The translations under genes and the position numbers were made by a program. Of a stretch of 64,000 nucleotides of DNA, positions 28,368 through 38,735 are shown piece by piece (position 1 is the first letter of the stretch; the number at the start of each line of letters is the position of its first letter). This stretch comes from JAEUMW01 sp963734295 (GTDB taxonomy: Bacteria; Pseudomonadota; Gammaproteobacteria; Burkholderiales; JAEUMW01). The notes beneath the pieces were generated by a model that saw only the letters and a program-made list of their open reading frames with translations, searched no databases and was not told the DNA's origin. The stretch spans positions 73,004 through 137,003 of the forward strand of contig CAVTGS010000015.1 in NCBI GenBank assembly GCA_963734295.1. Direction: 5' to 3'.

Positions 28368-29180
28368 TCACCGCTCATTGGGCTGCGCAAGGTTTTGCGG
28401 TCTGAACTCCAGCTTCACCGCGCCCTTCGGGATAGTGTAGTTGAACGTCTGGGCGGAGACCGGCGCGTCAAGCTTCCAGTCATGGAACTCGACGGTGAAC
28501 GTCGGCTGCCGCTCGCCGTCGCGGTACGACACCACCATCAGACGCGGCAGCTTGTCCCGGGTACCAATCCATATTTCCCAGTCGAGGCCCTTGGCCGTGA
28601 ACGCGAGATGATCGGTCTTGACGCCGCCGATCTCGGATTGCCCAACCCAGATCGCGCTCGAGACTTCCTTGGTAAGGACCGCGTACGGGTCAGAGACGAG
28701 CATCTCGACGAAGGGCGCCAAAGCGTCCGAGCCCGGGTACGCATCTTTGACAATTGCGTCGATGCTTGCGCCTTCTGCCTGGCGCTGCGAATAGTACTTC
28801 TTGCCGACCGCGACCGCGGTCATCGTCTTTCCATTGAAATAGAGGTCATTCGCGAACAGGTCTCCGCGGGTCGCGACGTAGAGTTTGTCGGGGCGTTTCA
28901 ACACCACACGGGACGAAGCGAACAAGCTCACGTATTGCCCGGTGGGCGCGGCAAACGGCACCAGGCTCCGCGCCTTGAAGCTGAGCGATTTCGCCTTGGT
29001 CAGGGTATCGCTCATACCCCTCAGCAGCTCGAGCGCGCGCTCCTCCTTGATCTCCTTGGCAGGCGCCGCCGGCGGCTCGGGTTTGTCCGGTGCGGCGTAA
29101 GCACCGCCGCACGCGAGCAACGCAGTGATCACAAGCAACGCCCAACCTACAGCGTGGACGGTTCTGAGTCTGGCGCCCAT
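28368..29180 (-). CDS. DUF2092 periplasmic protein
   Basis: A 270-residue exported protein. The signal sequence is VGWALLVITALLACGGAYA with cleavage before APDKPEPP. The mature part resembles DUF2092/LolA-like beta folds: LLRGMSDTLTKAKSLSFKAR, SSRVVLKRPDKLYVATRGD, YFNGKTMTAVAVGKKYYS, DALAPFVEMLVSDPYAVLT, GGVKTDHLAFTAKGLDWEIW and FNYTIPKGAVKLEF. The LolA-like fold suggests handling of lipid or a lipoprotein but this is inference. It is part of a minus-strand run with the genes on both sides. Confidence 0.85.
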   Translation of the reverse strand: MGARLRTVHAVGWALLVITALLACGGAYAAPDKPEPPAAPAKEIKEERALELLRGMSDTLTKAKSLSFKARSLVPFAAPTGQYVSLFASSRVVLKRPDKLYVATRGDLFANDLYFNGKTMTAVAVGKKYYSQRQAEGASIDAIVKDAYPGSDALAPFVEMLVSDPYAVLTKEVSSAIWVGQSEIGGVKTDHLAFTAKGLDWEIWIGTRDKLPRLMVVSYRDGERQPTFTVEFHDWKLDAPVSAQTFNYTIPKGAVKLEFRPQNLAQPNER

Positions 29181-29231
29181 TCAGATTCTCCAAGAGGGGG
29201 GTTTCGCCATTGTCGCTTGGCCATGAACGAT

Positions 29232-30050
29232 TTACTTCGGAAACATGAGTTGCACCTGGGCGCGAATCTGCCAGTTCGCGCCACTGTCAGGATGGACGAC
29301 GTTGTAATAGGCGCTGAGTTGGGTGTTCACCGGAAGCTTGCCGATGTGGAAGATCTTGCCGATCCCGCCGCCAACAGGCACGGTCCACTTCTCCCCGTCG
29401 GCATTCCAGTCGACCGTGGCGATCGGCGCGCTGACGAGATAGAGGCCGCCCTCGAAATTGTAGTTCACAAAAGGCTGGATCAGGCCGGTGCTGTAGGAGC
29501 CACCTTGCTCGTTGCTGGAAAGCGACCACACGTTGTTCATCAGCACCCCATAGACCCACGGGTCGCCTTTGTCCAGGTGCAATACCACGAATGAGGGACC
29601 CAGGCCCCAGTTCTTGTTTCCCAGTTCCGCGTTGCTGTTCGTGGGCAACTGGAGAACGGGCCCCGCCCCCCAGATCCAACTGCCCGGCTTGGCGGGGGCC
29701 ACGAACGCGGTGAAGGTCGTGTCGCCAATGCCGGTGGTGGCCCCATCGCCCGGACCCAGGGAAGGGTTCCAGATTACCGGCAGGATCGTGCGCGTGATGA
29801 CGTTCCAGTCGTCGTTCACCGAGATCGGAATCACCGGCTGGATGTTGAGAATGTTCTGCGTCCCCTTGTCCGGTCCGAAGTTGAGATTGGTGTTGTTCTG
29901 GAAAGGCAGACTGATGAGGTTACCTACGGGATTCTGCGCGAGCTTCGCCAGCTCCGTAGCGCTCATCTCGGCGGACGCAGGTACGCTCGCCACCATTGCT
30001 GCCGTCAACGCGCCGACAACCACCCATCGTGGTTCGAGTTTGGTTTTCAT
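29232..30050 (-). CDS. Outer-membrane beta-barrel protein (phenol-degradation MetA-like / neuromedin U-like)
   Basis: A 272-residue outer-membrane protein. From the ATG at 30050 (MKTKLEPRWVVVGALTAA) there is a signal peptide ending ASA. Then come alternating beta strands: NLISLPFQNNTNLNFGP, QNILNIQPVIPISVNDDWN, TRTILPVIWNPSLGPG, GLGPSFVVLHLDKGDPW and a terminal aromatic-free strand WQIRAQVQLMFPK. The family is the putative channel group PF13557. It occurs here with DUF2092 and DUF6515-like proteins, suggesting an envelope transport unit of unknown cargo. Confidence 0.82.
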   Translation of the reverse strand: MKTKLEPRWVVVGALTAAMVASVPASAEMSATELAKLAQNPVGNLISLPFQNNTNLNFGPDKGTQNILNIQPVIPISVNDDWNVITRTILPVIWNPSLGPGDGATTGIGDTTFTAFVAPAKPGSWIWGAGPVLQLPTNSNAELGNKNWGLGPSFVVLHLDKGDPWVYGVLMNNVWSLSSNEQGGSYSTGLIQPFVNYNFEGGLYLVSAPIATVDWNADGEKWTVPVGGGIGKIFHIGKLPVNTQLSAYYNVVHPDSGANWQIRAQVQLMFPK

Positions 30051-30248
30051 ACTACGGCCTGCTTTGTATGTACCCTGTCGAGATACGCTCGAAAAAAAGC
30101 CTGTGCCATCCGGTGAACGCCTCCTGCGCTTAGTCCCGCAACTTGAGTCCTTCGAATACTGCCTTATGCTTGCAACGACGATAATGTCCCTGAGGTTCAT
30201 GTTTGGCTGCTCCCCTTTTTGTCCTTTGTTCCGAGGCCCTGCCGCGTC

Positions 30249-30809
30249 CTACTTGCCCGCTAGCTTGGCGAGCAACCCCCGGTCGGCGAGCATGCGATTA
30301 CCGATCTGCCGGAATGCTCCCTCGTACGCGGCCGCGATCCCCGCCTGGGAAAAGTTCGGCTGGCTGCCGGTGCCGCTCCCCGAGAACGTTCCCAGCGGCT
30401 GGATGTAAGTGTTCCCACCCGGAAACACCGTTGCCGTGGCGTTTGAGTAGTATTCGCTCATCACGGGATTGACCGAGCTGCTGCCATTCAGCACTACGGT
30501 GATCGTGGGAGCGCTCAGGGTTTGCGCCGCATCGACCTCGGAGAACACTTCCCGTAAGACCCTGATCGCAGCCTGCTGCATCAGCCCGCTGTCCGGGTAT
30601 TGCCAGGTCTCGCCGCGAAACTCCACGGTCTGCGTGCCGGGCATCGTCGGATTCACCTGGACCGCGACGCGCGCGCGGACCGGCAGGGTCACGCCGGGCG
30701 GCGCGGTCACCTTGGTTGGTACAGAAGGCACCGTAGTGCACCCTGCGATCACCGCCAGCAGCAGACTCATCCGTGCGGTCACAACCTGTGCTCTGCAAAT
30801 CGGTTTCAT
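30249..30809 (-). CDS. Putative lipoprotein
   Basis: A 186-residue protein from the ATG at 30809 (MKPICRAQVV). The lipoprotein signal is ARMSLLLAVIAGC. The mature chain contains VRARVAVQVNPTMPGTQTVEF, a helical AAIRVLREVFSEVDAAQ and SAPTITVVLNGSSSVNP. It resembles LptE/DUF4136-style small outer-membrane lipoproteins but I cannot assign a family. It precedes the beta-barrel gene on the same strand with a 198-nt gap. Confidence 0.7.
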   Translation of the reverse strand: MKPICRAQVVTARMSLLLAVIAGCTTVPSVPTKVTAPPGVTLPVRARVAVQVNPTMPGTQTVEFRGETWQYPDSGLMQQAAIRVLREVFSEVDAAQTLSAPTITVVLNGSSSVNPVMSEYYSNATATVFPGGNTYIQPLGTFSGSGTGSQPNFSQAGIAAAYEGAFRQIGNRMLADRGLLAKLAGK

Positions 30810-31044
30810 CTTGGTACTCCTCTCACGATGAAGAAACTCGCCGCCAAGTCCCCGACGGCGTCGTCCTGCAGCACCGGCAACGGCAGTCATGGTGTTGTCC
30901 TTCCCCTGATCCGCTCTTGCCGACGCATTCCAGCCCGCCTCAGCCCTCACTCAGCAGGAGGAGGCCGCCCGGTTACAGTAGTTCGACTAACTCCTCGCAC
31001 ACCGACCCGTCGGACTATTCCGCTGCTTGCTGTGATTCATCACC

Positions 31045-31185
31045 TCAACCCTTCTCGTCGTCGAAAGGTATCCGGGCGTCCTTGTCGAAGCGCGCCTTAC
31101 GCTTGCGGCCGAACGCCCAGATCACGATGCCGATGAACGCAGCGATGATTAGCCAATGATGATAGATTGACAGATCCATAGTCAT
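31045..31185 (-). CDS. CcoQ/FixQ-like small membrane protein
   Basis: A 46-residue protein (or 44 from the second ATG at 31179). It has an N-terminal helix HHWLIIAAFIGIVIWAFG followed by a basic turn RKRKARF and the acidic end DKDARIPFDDEKG. This is the layout of CcoQ, the small accessory subunit of cbb3 cytochrome oxidase, including the F-D-x-x-A-x-x-P-F-x-D pattern. No ccoN, ccoO or ccoP is near, so it is an orphan copy. It lies 40 nt downstream of the aldehyde dehydrogenase gene. A different small membrane protein with a chance match is possible but less likely. Confidence 0.7.
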   Translation of the reverse strand: MTMDLSIYHHWLIIAAFIGIVIWAFGRKRKARFDKDARIPFDDEKG

Positions 31186-31225
31186 TCAGCGGGATGGTGC
31201 TGCCGCGTGAAACCTTGCGCTCCGG

Positions 31226-32618
31226 CTAGGGCATCAACTTGCTCTGGATCTTGCGCTCGAGCGTGTGTTTCGAGTACGGCGGGTAGCGCATGCCCGGGTC
31301 TACCTTGGTGCTGTGGTACAGCACGCCGCGCGCGTTGGTGAACGCCTCGAACCCCCAGCGGCCGTGGTATTTCCCCATTCCAGAGTTGCCAACACCGCCG
31401 AACGGAAGCTCGGGGACGAGCGGGTGGATCGCGCAGTCGTTGACTTCCACATCGCCCGACCGGGTGGCACCGAGGATGCGCTCGACCACATCTTTGTCCT
31501 CGGCGAATACGTAGAGGCCGAGCGGACTCGGCCGGCTGTTGACCCACTCGATCACCTTCTCGACCGAGCCGATTTCGAGCACCGGCAGAATGGGGCCGAA
31601 CACTTCCTCCTGCATGATCGGCGAGTCCGGCGAAACGTCCACCAGCACGGTCGGCGCGATGTACAGATCCGCGGCGTCGCTGCGGCCCCCGACGATAGCC
31701 TTGCCGCTGTCGAACAGCTTCACCAGGCGGTCGAAGTTCCTGCGGTTGATCACCCGTCCGTAGTCGGGGCTCTGCTGCGGGTCGTCGCCATAGAAGTCGC
31801 GGATCGCTTCGGTCAGATGCCGCAGGAATTCGTCCTTGACCTCGGGCCAGACGAGAACGTGGTCCGGCGCGGTGCAGATATGCCCCGAGTTGCTGTAGCG
31901 TCCGTAGGCGATGCGCCGCGCGGCCACTTTCAGGTCGGCCGACGAATGAACGATGGTCGGATTTTTCCCGCCGAGTTCCAGCACACAAGGTGTCAGATTC
32001 TTCGCGGCCGCCTGGTGCACGATCTTGCCTACCGGTGGGCTACCGGTGAAGAAGATCATGTCCCACTTCTGCGCCAGCAGGTCTGTCGTCTCCGGGACGC
32101 CGCCCTCGACCACCGCCACGGCGCGGGGATCGAAGTACCTGGGCGCCAGGCGTGCCGCCGTCGCCGCGCAGTTCACCGCGATTTCCGAAGGCTTGATCAC
32201 CGCGGTATTGCCCGCGGCCAGCGCTGCCGTCAGCGGCCCGAAGGTCAGCATGAAGGGTTCGTTCCACGCGCCGATGATGAGCGCCACCCCCAGCGGTTCG
32301 CGGCGCACGAGAATGCGGCCGGGCCGGAACACCAGCGGCATGGGCTCGCTTGCGGGCTTCATCCACGCCTTCAGGTGCTTGAGCGCGTACTCGGCTTCCT
32401 TGACGCAGTAGTCGACGTCCATCAGGTCGGCGTCGATGACGTTGCGGCGCAGATCCTTCCACAGCGCCTCGCACAGCTTCGTCGTGGTTCTCGGTGAACA
32501 GCGCCTTCACCGCCTGGAGCTGCGACTTGCGCCACCCCGCTGGAAGCGTGGCGCCGGACAGGAAGTAGTCGCGCTGCCGGGCGACCAAAGTGGTGTAATC
32601 GGAGTTGGCCATCGTCAT
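31226..32618 (-). CDS. Aldehyde dehydrogenase, class 3-like (one frameshift)
   Basis: About 463 residues when a one-base shift near 32475 is repaired. The N-terminal piece is MTMANSDYTTLVARQRDYF; the rest runs from KLCEALWKDLRRNVIDADL through MDVDYCVKEAEYALKHLKAW. Class 3 motifs are clear: GAWNEPFMLTFGPL, AAGNTAVIKPSE, FFTGSPPVGKIVHQAA, the general base in LELGGKNPTIV, the catalytic Cys in SGHICTAPDHVLVW, and EEVFGPILPVL. It oxidises aldehydes with NAD(P). The shift lies where one base is extra, so the gene may well be intact in the organism. Confidence 0.88.
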
Positions 32619-32649
32619 CCTCCTTTCGTTCCGTTGTCCGGGTGCGACG

Positions 32650-32739
32650 TCATCCTGGTGAGGCGAAGGTGCGGCGGGTTCCTGTGCGTGGAAGATCGCC
32701 GGGGGCCCCGTCGTCCAAGAAACGCATCAGCATCGTCAT
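32650..32739 (-). CDS. Possible 29-residue ORF
   Basis: Between the SRPBCC gene and the aldehyde dehydrogenase gene, an AAGGAGAG site stands just before an ATG that opens a 29-codon frame (MTMLMRFLDDGAP...ASPG). The ribosome binding site is better than for many genes here. The peptide is not recognisable. It could be a leader peptide or the head of a gene broken by a frameshift. Confidence 0.25.
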   Translation of the reverse strand: MTMLMRFLDDGAPGDLPRTGTRRTFASPG

Positions 32740-32760
32740 GTCATCTCTCCTTCCAAAGCT

Positions 32761-33195
32761 TCAGGCTTCAAGGACGTAATTCTTCAGGTTCTTGCAGGCG
32801 CTCTTGAACATTGATCCGAAGTACATTCGCGAGATGGGACCGCCCAAGGCGACCGCGAGGCGTGGCTCAAGCCCACGCTGTAGGTGAACCGCGTCTTGCC
32901 CGGCGCCACTTCCTCGAGCAGGTAGTCCTCGGCAAGCGCGTGCGCGAGCGGCATGGAAAGCCCGGTCAAGTAGAACGAGCAACGGCGATTCTGCTCCCAT
33001 CGGAAGAAGTGCTCGTCGAGCGTCGCCAGTGTCAGCCACACAGTCCGGGTGGTCCCCACGCCATACGGCTTGTTGCTCGTCCATTGCACTTTATGGATGG
33101 CGCGAAACCATTTGGGCCAGGATTCTCCGTCCTCAAAGATGGCGAACACCTTCCCTTGCGGGAGCATCCAGTTCCACCACGTTCTTGAAGCGCAT
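32761..33195 (-). CDS. SRPBCC (polyketide cyclase/START-like) protein (two frameshifts)
   Basis: About 144 residues once two one-base shifts (near 33158 and 32868, both beside G or C runs) are repaired. The start MRFKNVVELDAP leads to GKVFAIFEDGESWPKWFRAI, GVGTTRTVWLTLATLDEHFF, LAEDYLLEEVAPGKTRFTY and LEPRLAVALGGPISRMYFG, ending NLKNYVLEA. This is the typical helix-grip SRPBCC fold, which binds a hydrophobic ligand in a cavity. It sits upstream of the aldehyde dehydrogenase on the same strand. No ligand can be inferred. Confidence 0.75.
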
Positions 33196-33254
33196 GGGCG
33201 CCGTGTCGAAGAACGAGCCATCCACGGAATGGGGGAATCGCATTGCGCGGGCCC

Positions 33255-33407
33255 TTAGGATTGTTGAGGGAAGGAGGCGCGGCGGCGGCAGCGCGCAGCG
33301 CCACCCAGTTCCCGTTGCGTCTTCAAGTCTTCCAGCAGTGCGGTCACCCGCATGGCTCTGTCCTCCAATGCAAGGTCGGAGATGCGACCCCGGGGGTCGA
33401 AGTTCAT
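33255..33407 (-). CDS. Possible small protein
   Basis: A 50-residue frame (MNFDPRGRISDLALEDRAMRV...) just downstream of marC. The first 30 residues look like a normal helical protein; after KTQRELG the translation becomes arginine-rich, and another frame (WVALRAAAAAPPSL) is more plausible, so a frameshift may hide a longer gene. There is no ribosome binding site. I do not recognise it. Confidence 0.25.
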   Translation of the reverse strand: MNFDPRGRISDLALEDRAMRVTALLEDLKTQRELGGAARCRRRASFPQQS

Positions 33408-33414
33408 CCGCACG

Positions 33415-34053
33415 CTAGTGCAGTACCCCAAGCTCGCGCAGTGCGCGGAGGATCATGTCGATCGCGATCGCGATCTGGAGCACACCTAGCACCGCGCCGA
33501 TGACCTGCAGCACCATGACCGTGACTCCGCCCATGATCCGGCGCCCATACAGCATCGTCAGCAGGTTGAGCACCATCACCGCCAGGAGGAGCGTGAGAAT
33601 GCCCCCGGTGCGCTCGGCGTCGCGGCTGTTGGTGAGGACGACGATGAGCGCGGCGATGCCATAGGGCGTGACGACGGTCGGAAACGTGATCCGCATCGCT
33701 GCCGCCATGGGCACGGCCGGGAGCGGCGATGGCGCCGGATGGACCGGCTGATACTGCTCGAGCACCACGCTCAGGCCGACGAGCGCGAAGATAATCCCGC
33801 CCGAGAGCAGCATCGCCGACGACGAGATGCCCCAGTAGTCGAGCAGCACCCGGCCGGCGAGGCCGCCGACCACCACCGCGATCACCGCGAGCACGAAGGC
33901 GCGCACCGCGATTTTCCGCATCGTCGCCTCGTCCGTCTCCCGCGTGAGCTGCGCGAACGGGCCGAGGATCTTGAGCGGCCCGAGCGTGATAAAAAACAGC
34001 GTGAAAATCGCGCCGAATCCGATCAGCGCGGTCGCGTCAGGTGCGCCTTGCAT
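33415..34053 (-). CDS. MarC-family integral membrane protein
   Basis: A 212-residue protein with six membrane helices. It begins with FTLFFITLGPLKILGPFAQLT, includes ISSSAMLLSGGIIFALVGLSVV and the conserved FPTVVTPYGIAALIV, and ends with MVLQVIGAVLGVLQIAIAI. The pattern of two glycine/proline-rich three-helix halves is typical of MarC/UPF0056. Members were once linked to antibiotic resistance, but that link was later withdrawn; the function is open. It is complete. Confidence 0.9.
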   Translation of the reverse strand: MQGAPDATALIGFGAIFTLFFITLGPLKILGPFAQLTRETDEATMRKIAVRAFVLAVIAVVVGGLAGRVLLDYWGISSSAMLLSGGIIFALVGLSVVLEQYQPVHPAPSPLPAVPMAAAMRITFPTVVTPYGIAALIVVLTNSRDAERTGGILTLLLAVMVLNLLTMLYGRRIMGGVTVMVLQVIGAVLGVLQIAIAIDMILRALRELGVLH

Positions 34054-34142
34054 TGTTCTCTCCTCGTGCCGGTCGGTGCTGCAGCTCGCGCATGGCCTAG
34101 ATGTAGCTCCGCAAAAGTCATCCCGCTAATCGCGGCGCACGC

Positions 34143-35428
34143 TCAAATTCGATTCGCACGGCACCGCGACGCGTCGAACACCACCTGATCGTAGTACCAG
34201 AGCTTTTCGAAGAAGGTACGTGCCATGTCGAGTTGCGGTTTTGCTTGTGAGGATGGCAACGTTCTTTCCACTATCCCGCCGATACTACAGTTCCCATCAA
34301 TGGCATCGAACAACCGCTTTTCTGTTGAATCGATTGGCATGATTAGATCCCGGTAGGCGTGTGTCGGGTTGATCAGACACGGCCGCCGCCCCGGGGGGCA
34401 GCCGCTCTTGAACACAGATCGTGTCTGGCATTCGAAGGGGCACATAGCCGAGCCAGGCATCACCGGCAAAACTTATCGGTTGCGCGCCGCCAGGGCTATC
34501 GTCTCGATAAGCAATCACGCTGTGGCGAACCATTGTGCCGCGAAATAGTTCGACGGCAGCATACTGCTCTGCGAGGGGAAGCTGTGCCAGCCGGGAAGCC
34601 TGCGGGATCTTTGCCATGACACCACAGTGCGGATTGTAGGGTGCCTGTTTTAGCCACCGGCCGAATGTCAGTCCTGCCGTTTCGATGAAATCGAATAATT
34701 GCGGCACTGAATAGGCGCGGTCCTGCGGATGCAGCAGCGCGTCGGCGAGCGCCGCCTCGCTGGCGGAAATCCGGCGCCTCGCGCAGCAGATTTTCCAACG
34801 GATGTCCGGGTGGCAACGCTGTGAGCGCCGCGATGAGATCCCGGATCTCCTCATCGTTGGCATGGATGCCGATCCGTCTGCAGAATTCCTGCAGCATATA
34901 GATGCCGGTCCGTCCGTAGGGCGCATACACCATGAGATGCATCGCTCCTCCGTCCGGTTTGAGCACGTTGCGCAGTGCTCTGAGCCCCGCATCGGGGTCC
35001 GCAAGATGATGGAGAACCCCGGTGCAGATAATCTGATCGAAGCTCATTTTCAAGTCGCTTACCCGCTCGATGGGAAGCTGGCGGACCTGGAGATTGTCCA
35101 AGTCGTATTTCCGCTTGAGCTCCTCGGTACAGCGCACGCTGGTTGCGCTGAAGTCGATGCCGGTAACCTGAGCCGCAGGCCAACGCATGGCATGCTTGGC
35201 CGCCTGAGATGTCCCGCAACCGGCAATGAGGATGGATTGGTCTTCCCTATACGGTCTTACAGGCCAGAAGAGATGGTAGTCCACCCGGCGTTTTTGCCGG
35301 TCCTGCCCGAACCGTCGATATTTCTCAAGGCTATCGACTGGAGGTGGATAGGGATGATGCTCGTAAAAGGCACGCACCTCTTCCTCAACGCTCGCGACAT
35401 CCTCGCTTCGTGATTCGTGGTCTTTCAT
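34143..35428 (-). CDS. Class I SAM-dependent methyltransferase with C-terminal extension (two frameshifts)
   Basis: About 427 residues when shifts near 34770 and 34395 are repaired. The start is MKDHESRSEDVASVEEEVRAFY. The Rossmann methyltransferase core has the motif I ILIAGCGTSQAAKHA, VTGIDFSATSV and the motif IV region FDQIICTGVLHHLADP. The second half runs through QDRAYSVPQLFDFIETAGL and FRGTMVRHSVIAYR to a C-terminal helical domain, ENIDSTEKRLFDAIDGN-like (partly quoted), ending YYDQVVFDASRCRANRI. The substrate is unknown. The gene lies downstream of the sulfatase on the same strand. Confidence 0.8.
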
Positions 35429-35452
35429 GATATCTGCGTTGCGAGAAAAGAA

Positions 35453-35481
35453 CCCATGCACGGGATGGTCCCATGCATGGG
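35453..35481. repeat. 8-bp perfect inverted repeat
   Basis: CCCATGCA at 35453-35460 pairs with TGCATGGG at 35474-35481 across a 13-base loop. It lies between the end of the sulfatase gene and the start of the methyltransferase gene. There is no T run beside it, so a classical terminator is doubtful; an attenuator, a protein-binding site or an RNA-processing hairpin are possible. Confidence 0.4.
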
Positions 35482-35539
35482 CTGGTTCTACCGAGACGCG
35501 TGGGGCGCCCACGGCTATGACTGCAAGACCTTGTGGAGG

Positions 35540-37032
<1,493 letters not shown>

Positions 37033-37157
37033 GCCTTACTCCTTTCGGTTAGCGGTCTTTTGCGACCGCGACTTGCGACTTGGCGGCTCGAGCACGAGCG
37101 CCACGTAATGCGCGATGTGATGCAAGAAGCTCTTCGATCGTACCTCCTGGGCGATTG

Positions 37158-38207
37158 CTATTGTGTTGAAGCGCTTACGACACGCACGATGCAGCGGAAT
37201 CCGAGGTGGCCGATCGCGGTATCCACCGGTTGCGCCATGCGCGCCGCCGGCCGGTAGCGCCGGCAGTAGTTCGGCGCGCACAGGTACGAGCCGCCCTTCA
37301 TCACCTTTCTCGGGATGCGAACGTGGGGCAGGCGTGGGTCGTAGCTCTGCTCTGCCTCCCCGCCCCGGGGGTTCTCCAGGGTGCAGCAGGCCTGCTCGAT
37401 CTTGCCATGCTCCTGATACCAATCCGTCGTCCATTCCCAGACGTTGCCGGTCATCTCGTTCAGCCCATAGCCGTTCGGCGGGAAAGACCCGACCGGCGCG
37501 GTCCACTCGTAGCCGTCGCTCCGCAAGTTCTGCCACGGGAACTCCCCCTGCCAGGTGTTGCACATGGACTTCCCGCCGGGCGTGAGCTCGTCTCCCCACG
37601 CGTACTCCGCACCTTCGAGTCCGCCCCGCGCGGCGAATTCCCACTCGGCTTCCGTCGGCAGCTCCTTTCCGGCCCATTTCGCATACGCTTCGACGTCCTC
37701 GTAGGCGACATGCACCACCGGATGCTTCCATAGCCCCTGGAGGGTGCTGCCCGGCCCCTGCGGATGCCGCCAGTCGGCACCCCGCACGTACGTCCACCAG
37801 TTGTGGGGATTCCGCAGGTCGACCGGGCCCGCGGTCTTGCGGAAGACCACCGCCGAGGGTTCGAGCAATTCGGGCTTCGCGCCGGGGTAGTCCGCCGCGT
37901 TTGCGGGCCGCTCGGCGAGCGTGACGTACCGGGTCGCCTCGACGAAGCGGCGAAAGTCGGCGTTCGTCACGGCGTACCGATCCATCCAGAAACCGTTCAC
38001 GGTCACCTTGTGCGCGGGCGCCTCCTCCGGGTAATGGCGGTCGGACCCCATGAGGAAGGCCCCGCCGGGAATCCAGACCATGCCGTCGGCAGGAGGCTTG
38101 CCGGGCGGAGGTGAGCCCTGGACGCGCCTGTCGTCTTGTGCCGTCGAGTGGATTTCCAACGAACGATCTCCGTTGTAAACGACGGTCGTTGACCGTCGTC
38201 CCGGCAA
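37158..38207 (-). CDS. Formylglycine-generating enzyme
   Basis: A 349-residue SUMF1/FGE protein. It opens with MVWIPGGAFLMGSDRHYPEEAPAH and has the family's FWMDRYAVTNADFRRFV, HPVVHVAYEDVEAYAKWAG, LPTEAEWEFAARGG, NEMTGNVWEWTTDWYQ and GHLGFRCIV. The two active-site cysteines of true FGEs are present in MKGGSYLCAPNYCRRYRPAAR (about C310 and C315), so it should oxidise a sulfatase Cys to formylglycine using copper and oxygen. The target is presumably the arylsulfatase 125 nt downstream. An internal Met at residue 43 is an alternative start. Confidence 0.93.
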   Translation of the reverse strand: MPGRRSTTVVYNGDRSLEIHSTAQDDRRVQGSPPPGKPPADGMVWIPGGAFLMGSDRHYPEEAPAHKVTVNGFWMDRYAVTNADFRRFVEATRYVTLAERPANAADYPGAKPELLEPSAVVFRKTAGPVDLRNPHNWWTYVRGADWRHPQGPGSTLQGLWKHPVVHVAYEDVEAYAKWAGKELPTEAEWEFAARGGLEGAEYAWGDELTPGGKSMCNTWQGEFPWQNLRSDGYEWTAPVGSFPPNGYGLNEMTGNVWEWTTDWYQEHGKIEQACCTLENPRGGEAEQSYDPRLPHVRIPRKVMKGGSYLCAPNYCRRYRPAARMAQPVDTAIGHLGFRCIVRVVSASTQ

Positions 38208-38212
38208 ACTTT

Positions 38213-38650
38213 CTATGTCACGCGGAGGAACACCGCCCCGAAGGCGAACAGCCCGATGAAGATCATCGCGATCGAGATCGCATAGAGGGGCGTGTGCTTG
38301 ACCACCTCACCCAATCCGGCGATGGGTTCGAACTCCTTGCTCAACAGGTAGTGCACCACCGAGCGGTACTGCCAAGTCGAGATGAGGAGCGCAAGCACAC
38401 CGGCAGCAATGAGCGCGAGCCCCAGATACCGAGGTGCTTGCGGCTGAAGGGCTGGGGCGATGCCCGCCATCGAGTGGAGGTGTTCGAAGAACTGCACGAT
38501 CGTGAAGCCGAAGGCGATCAGCGCCACCGCCGTCCGCACCCACGACATGAGCGTGCGCTCGAGGCTCAAGCGGGTGCGCAGCCACCCGAAGTGACTGTCC
38601 GAGGTCGGTCTGACTTCGAATCGGTGTGGCTGCGTGCCCTGATCGGCCAT
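38213..38650 (-). CDS. DUF202/YidH-family membrane protein
   Basis: A 145-residue protein with three membrane helices. The hallmark N-terminal sequence is WLRTRLSLERTLMSWVRTAVALIAFGF, followed by LGLALIAAGVLALLISTWQY and YAISIAMIFIGLFAFGAVFL. DUF202 proteins are small inner-membrane proteins; some join VTC-like polyphosphate synthases in eukaryotes, but bacterial copies are uncharacterised. The stop is 5 nt before the FGE start, so they are probably co-transcribed. Confidence 0.9.
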   Translation of the reverse strand: MADQGTQPHRFEVRPTSDSHFGWLRTRLSLERTLMSWVRTAVALIAFGFTIVQFFEHLHSMAGIAPALQPQAPRYLGLALIAAGVLALLISTWQYRSVVHYLLSKEFEPIAGLGEVVKHTPLYAISIAMIFIGLFAFGAVFLRVT

Positions 38651-38735
38651 CGATCGACTCCTTCAGATAGCAGCGGCTGCGCGACGCTGCTTGCATCACC
38701 TCGATGAGTTCAACTTAGGTCCCGCCTCCGGTCGT

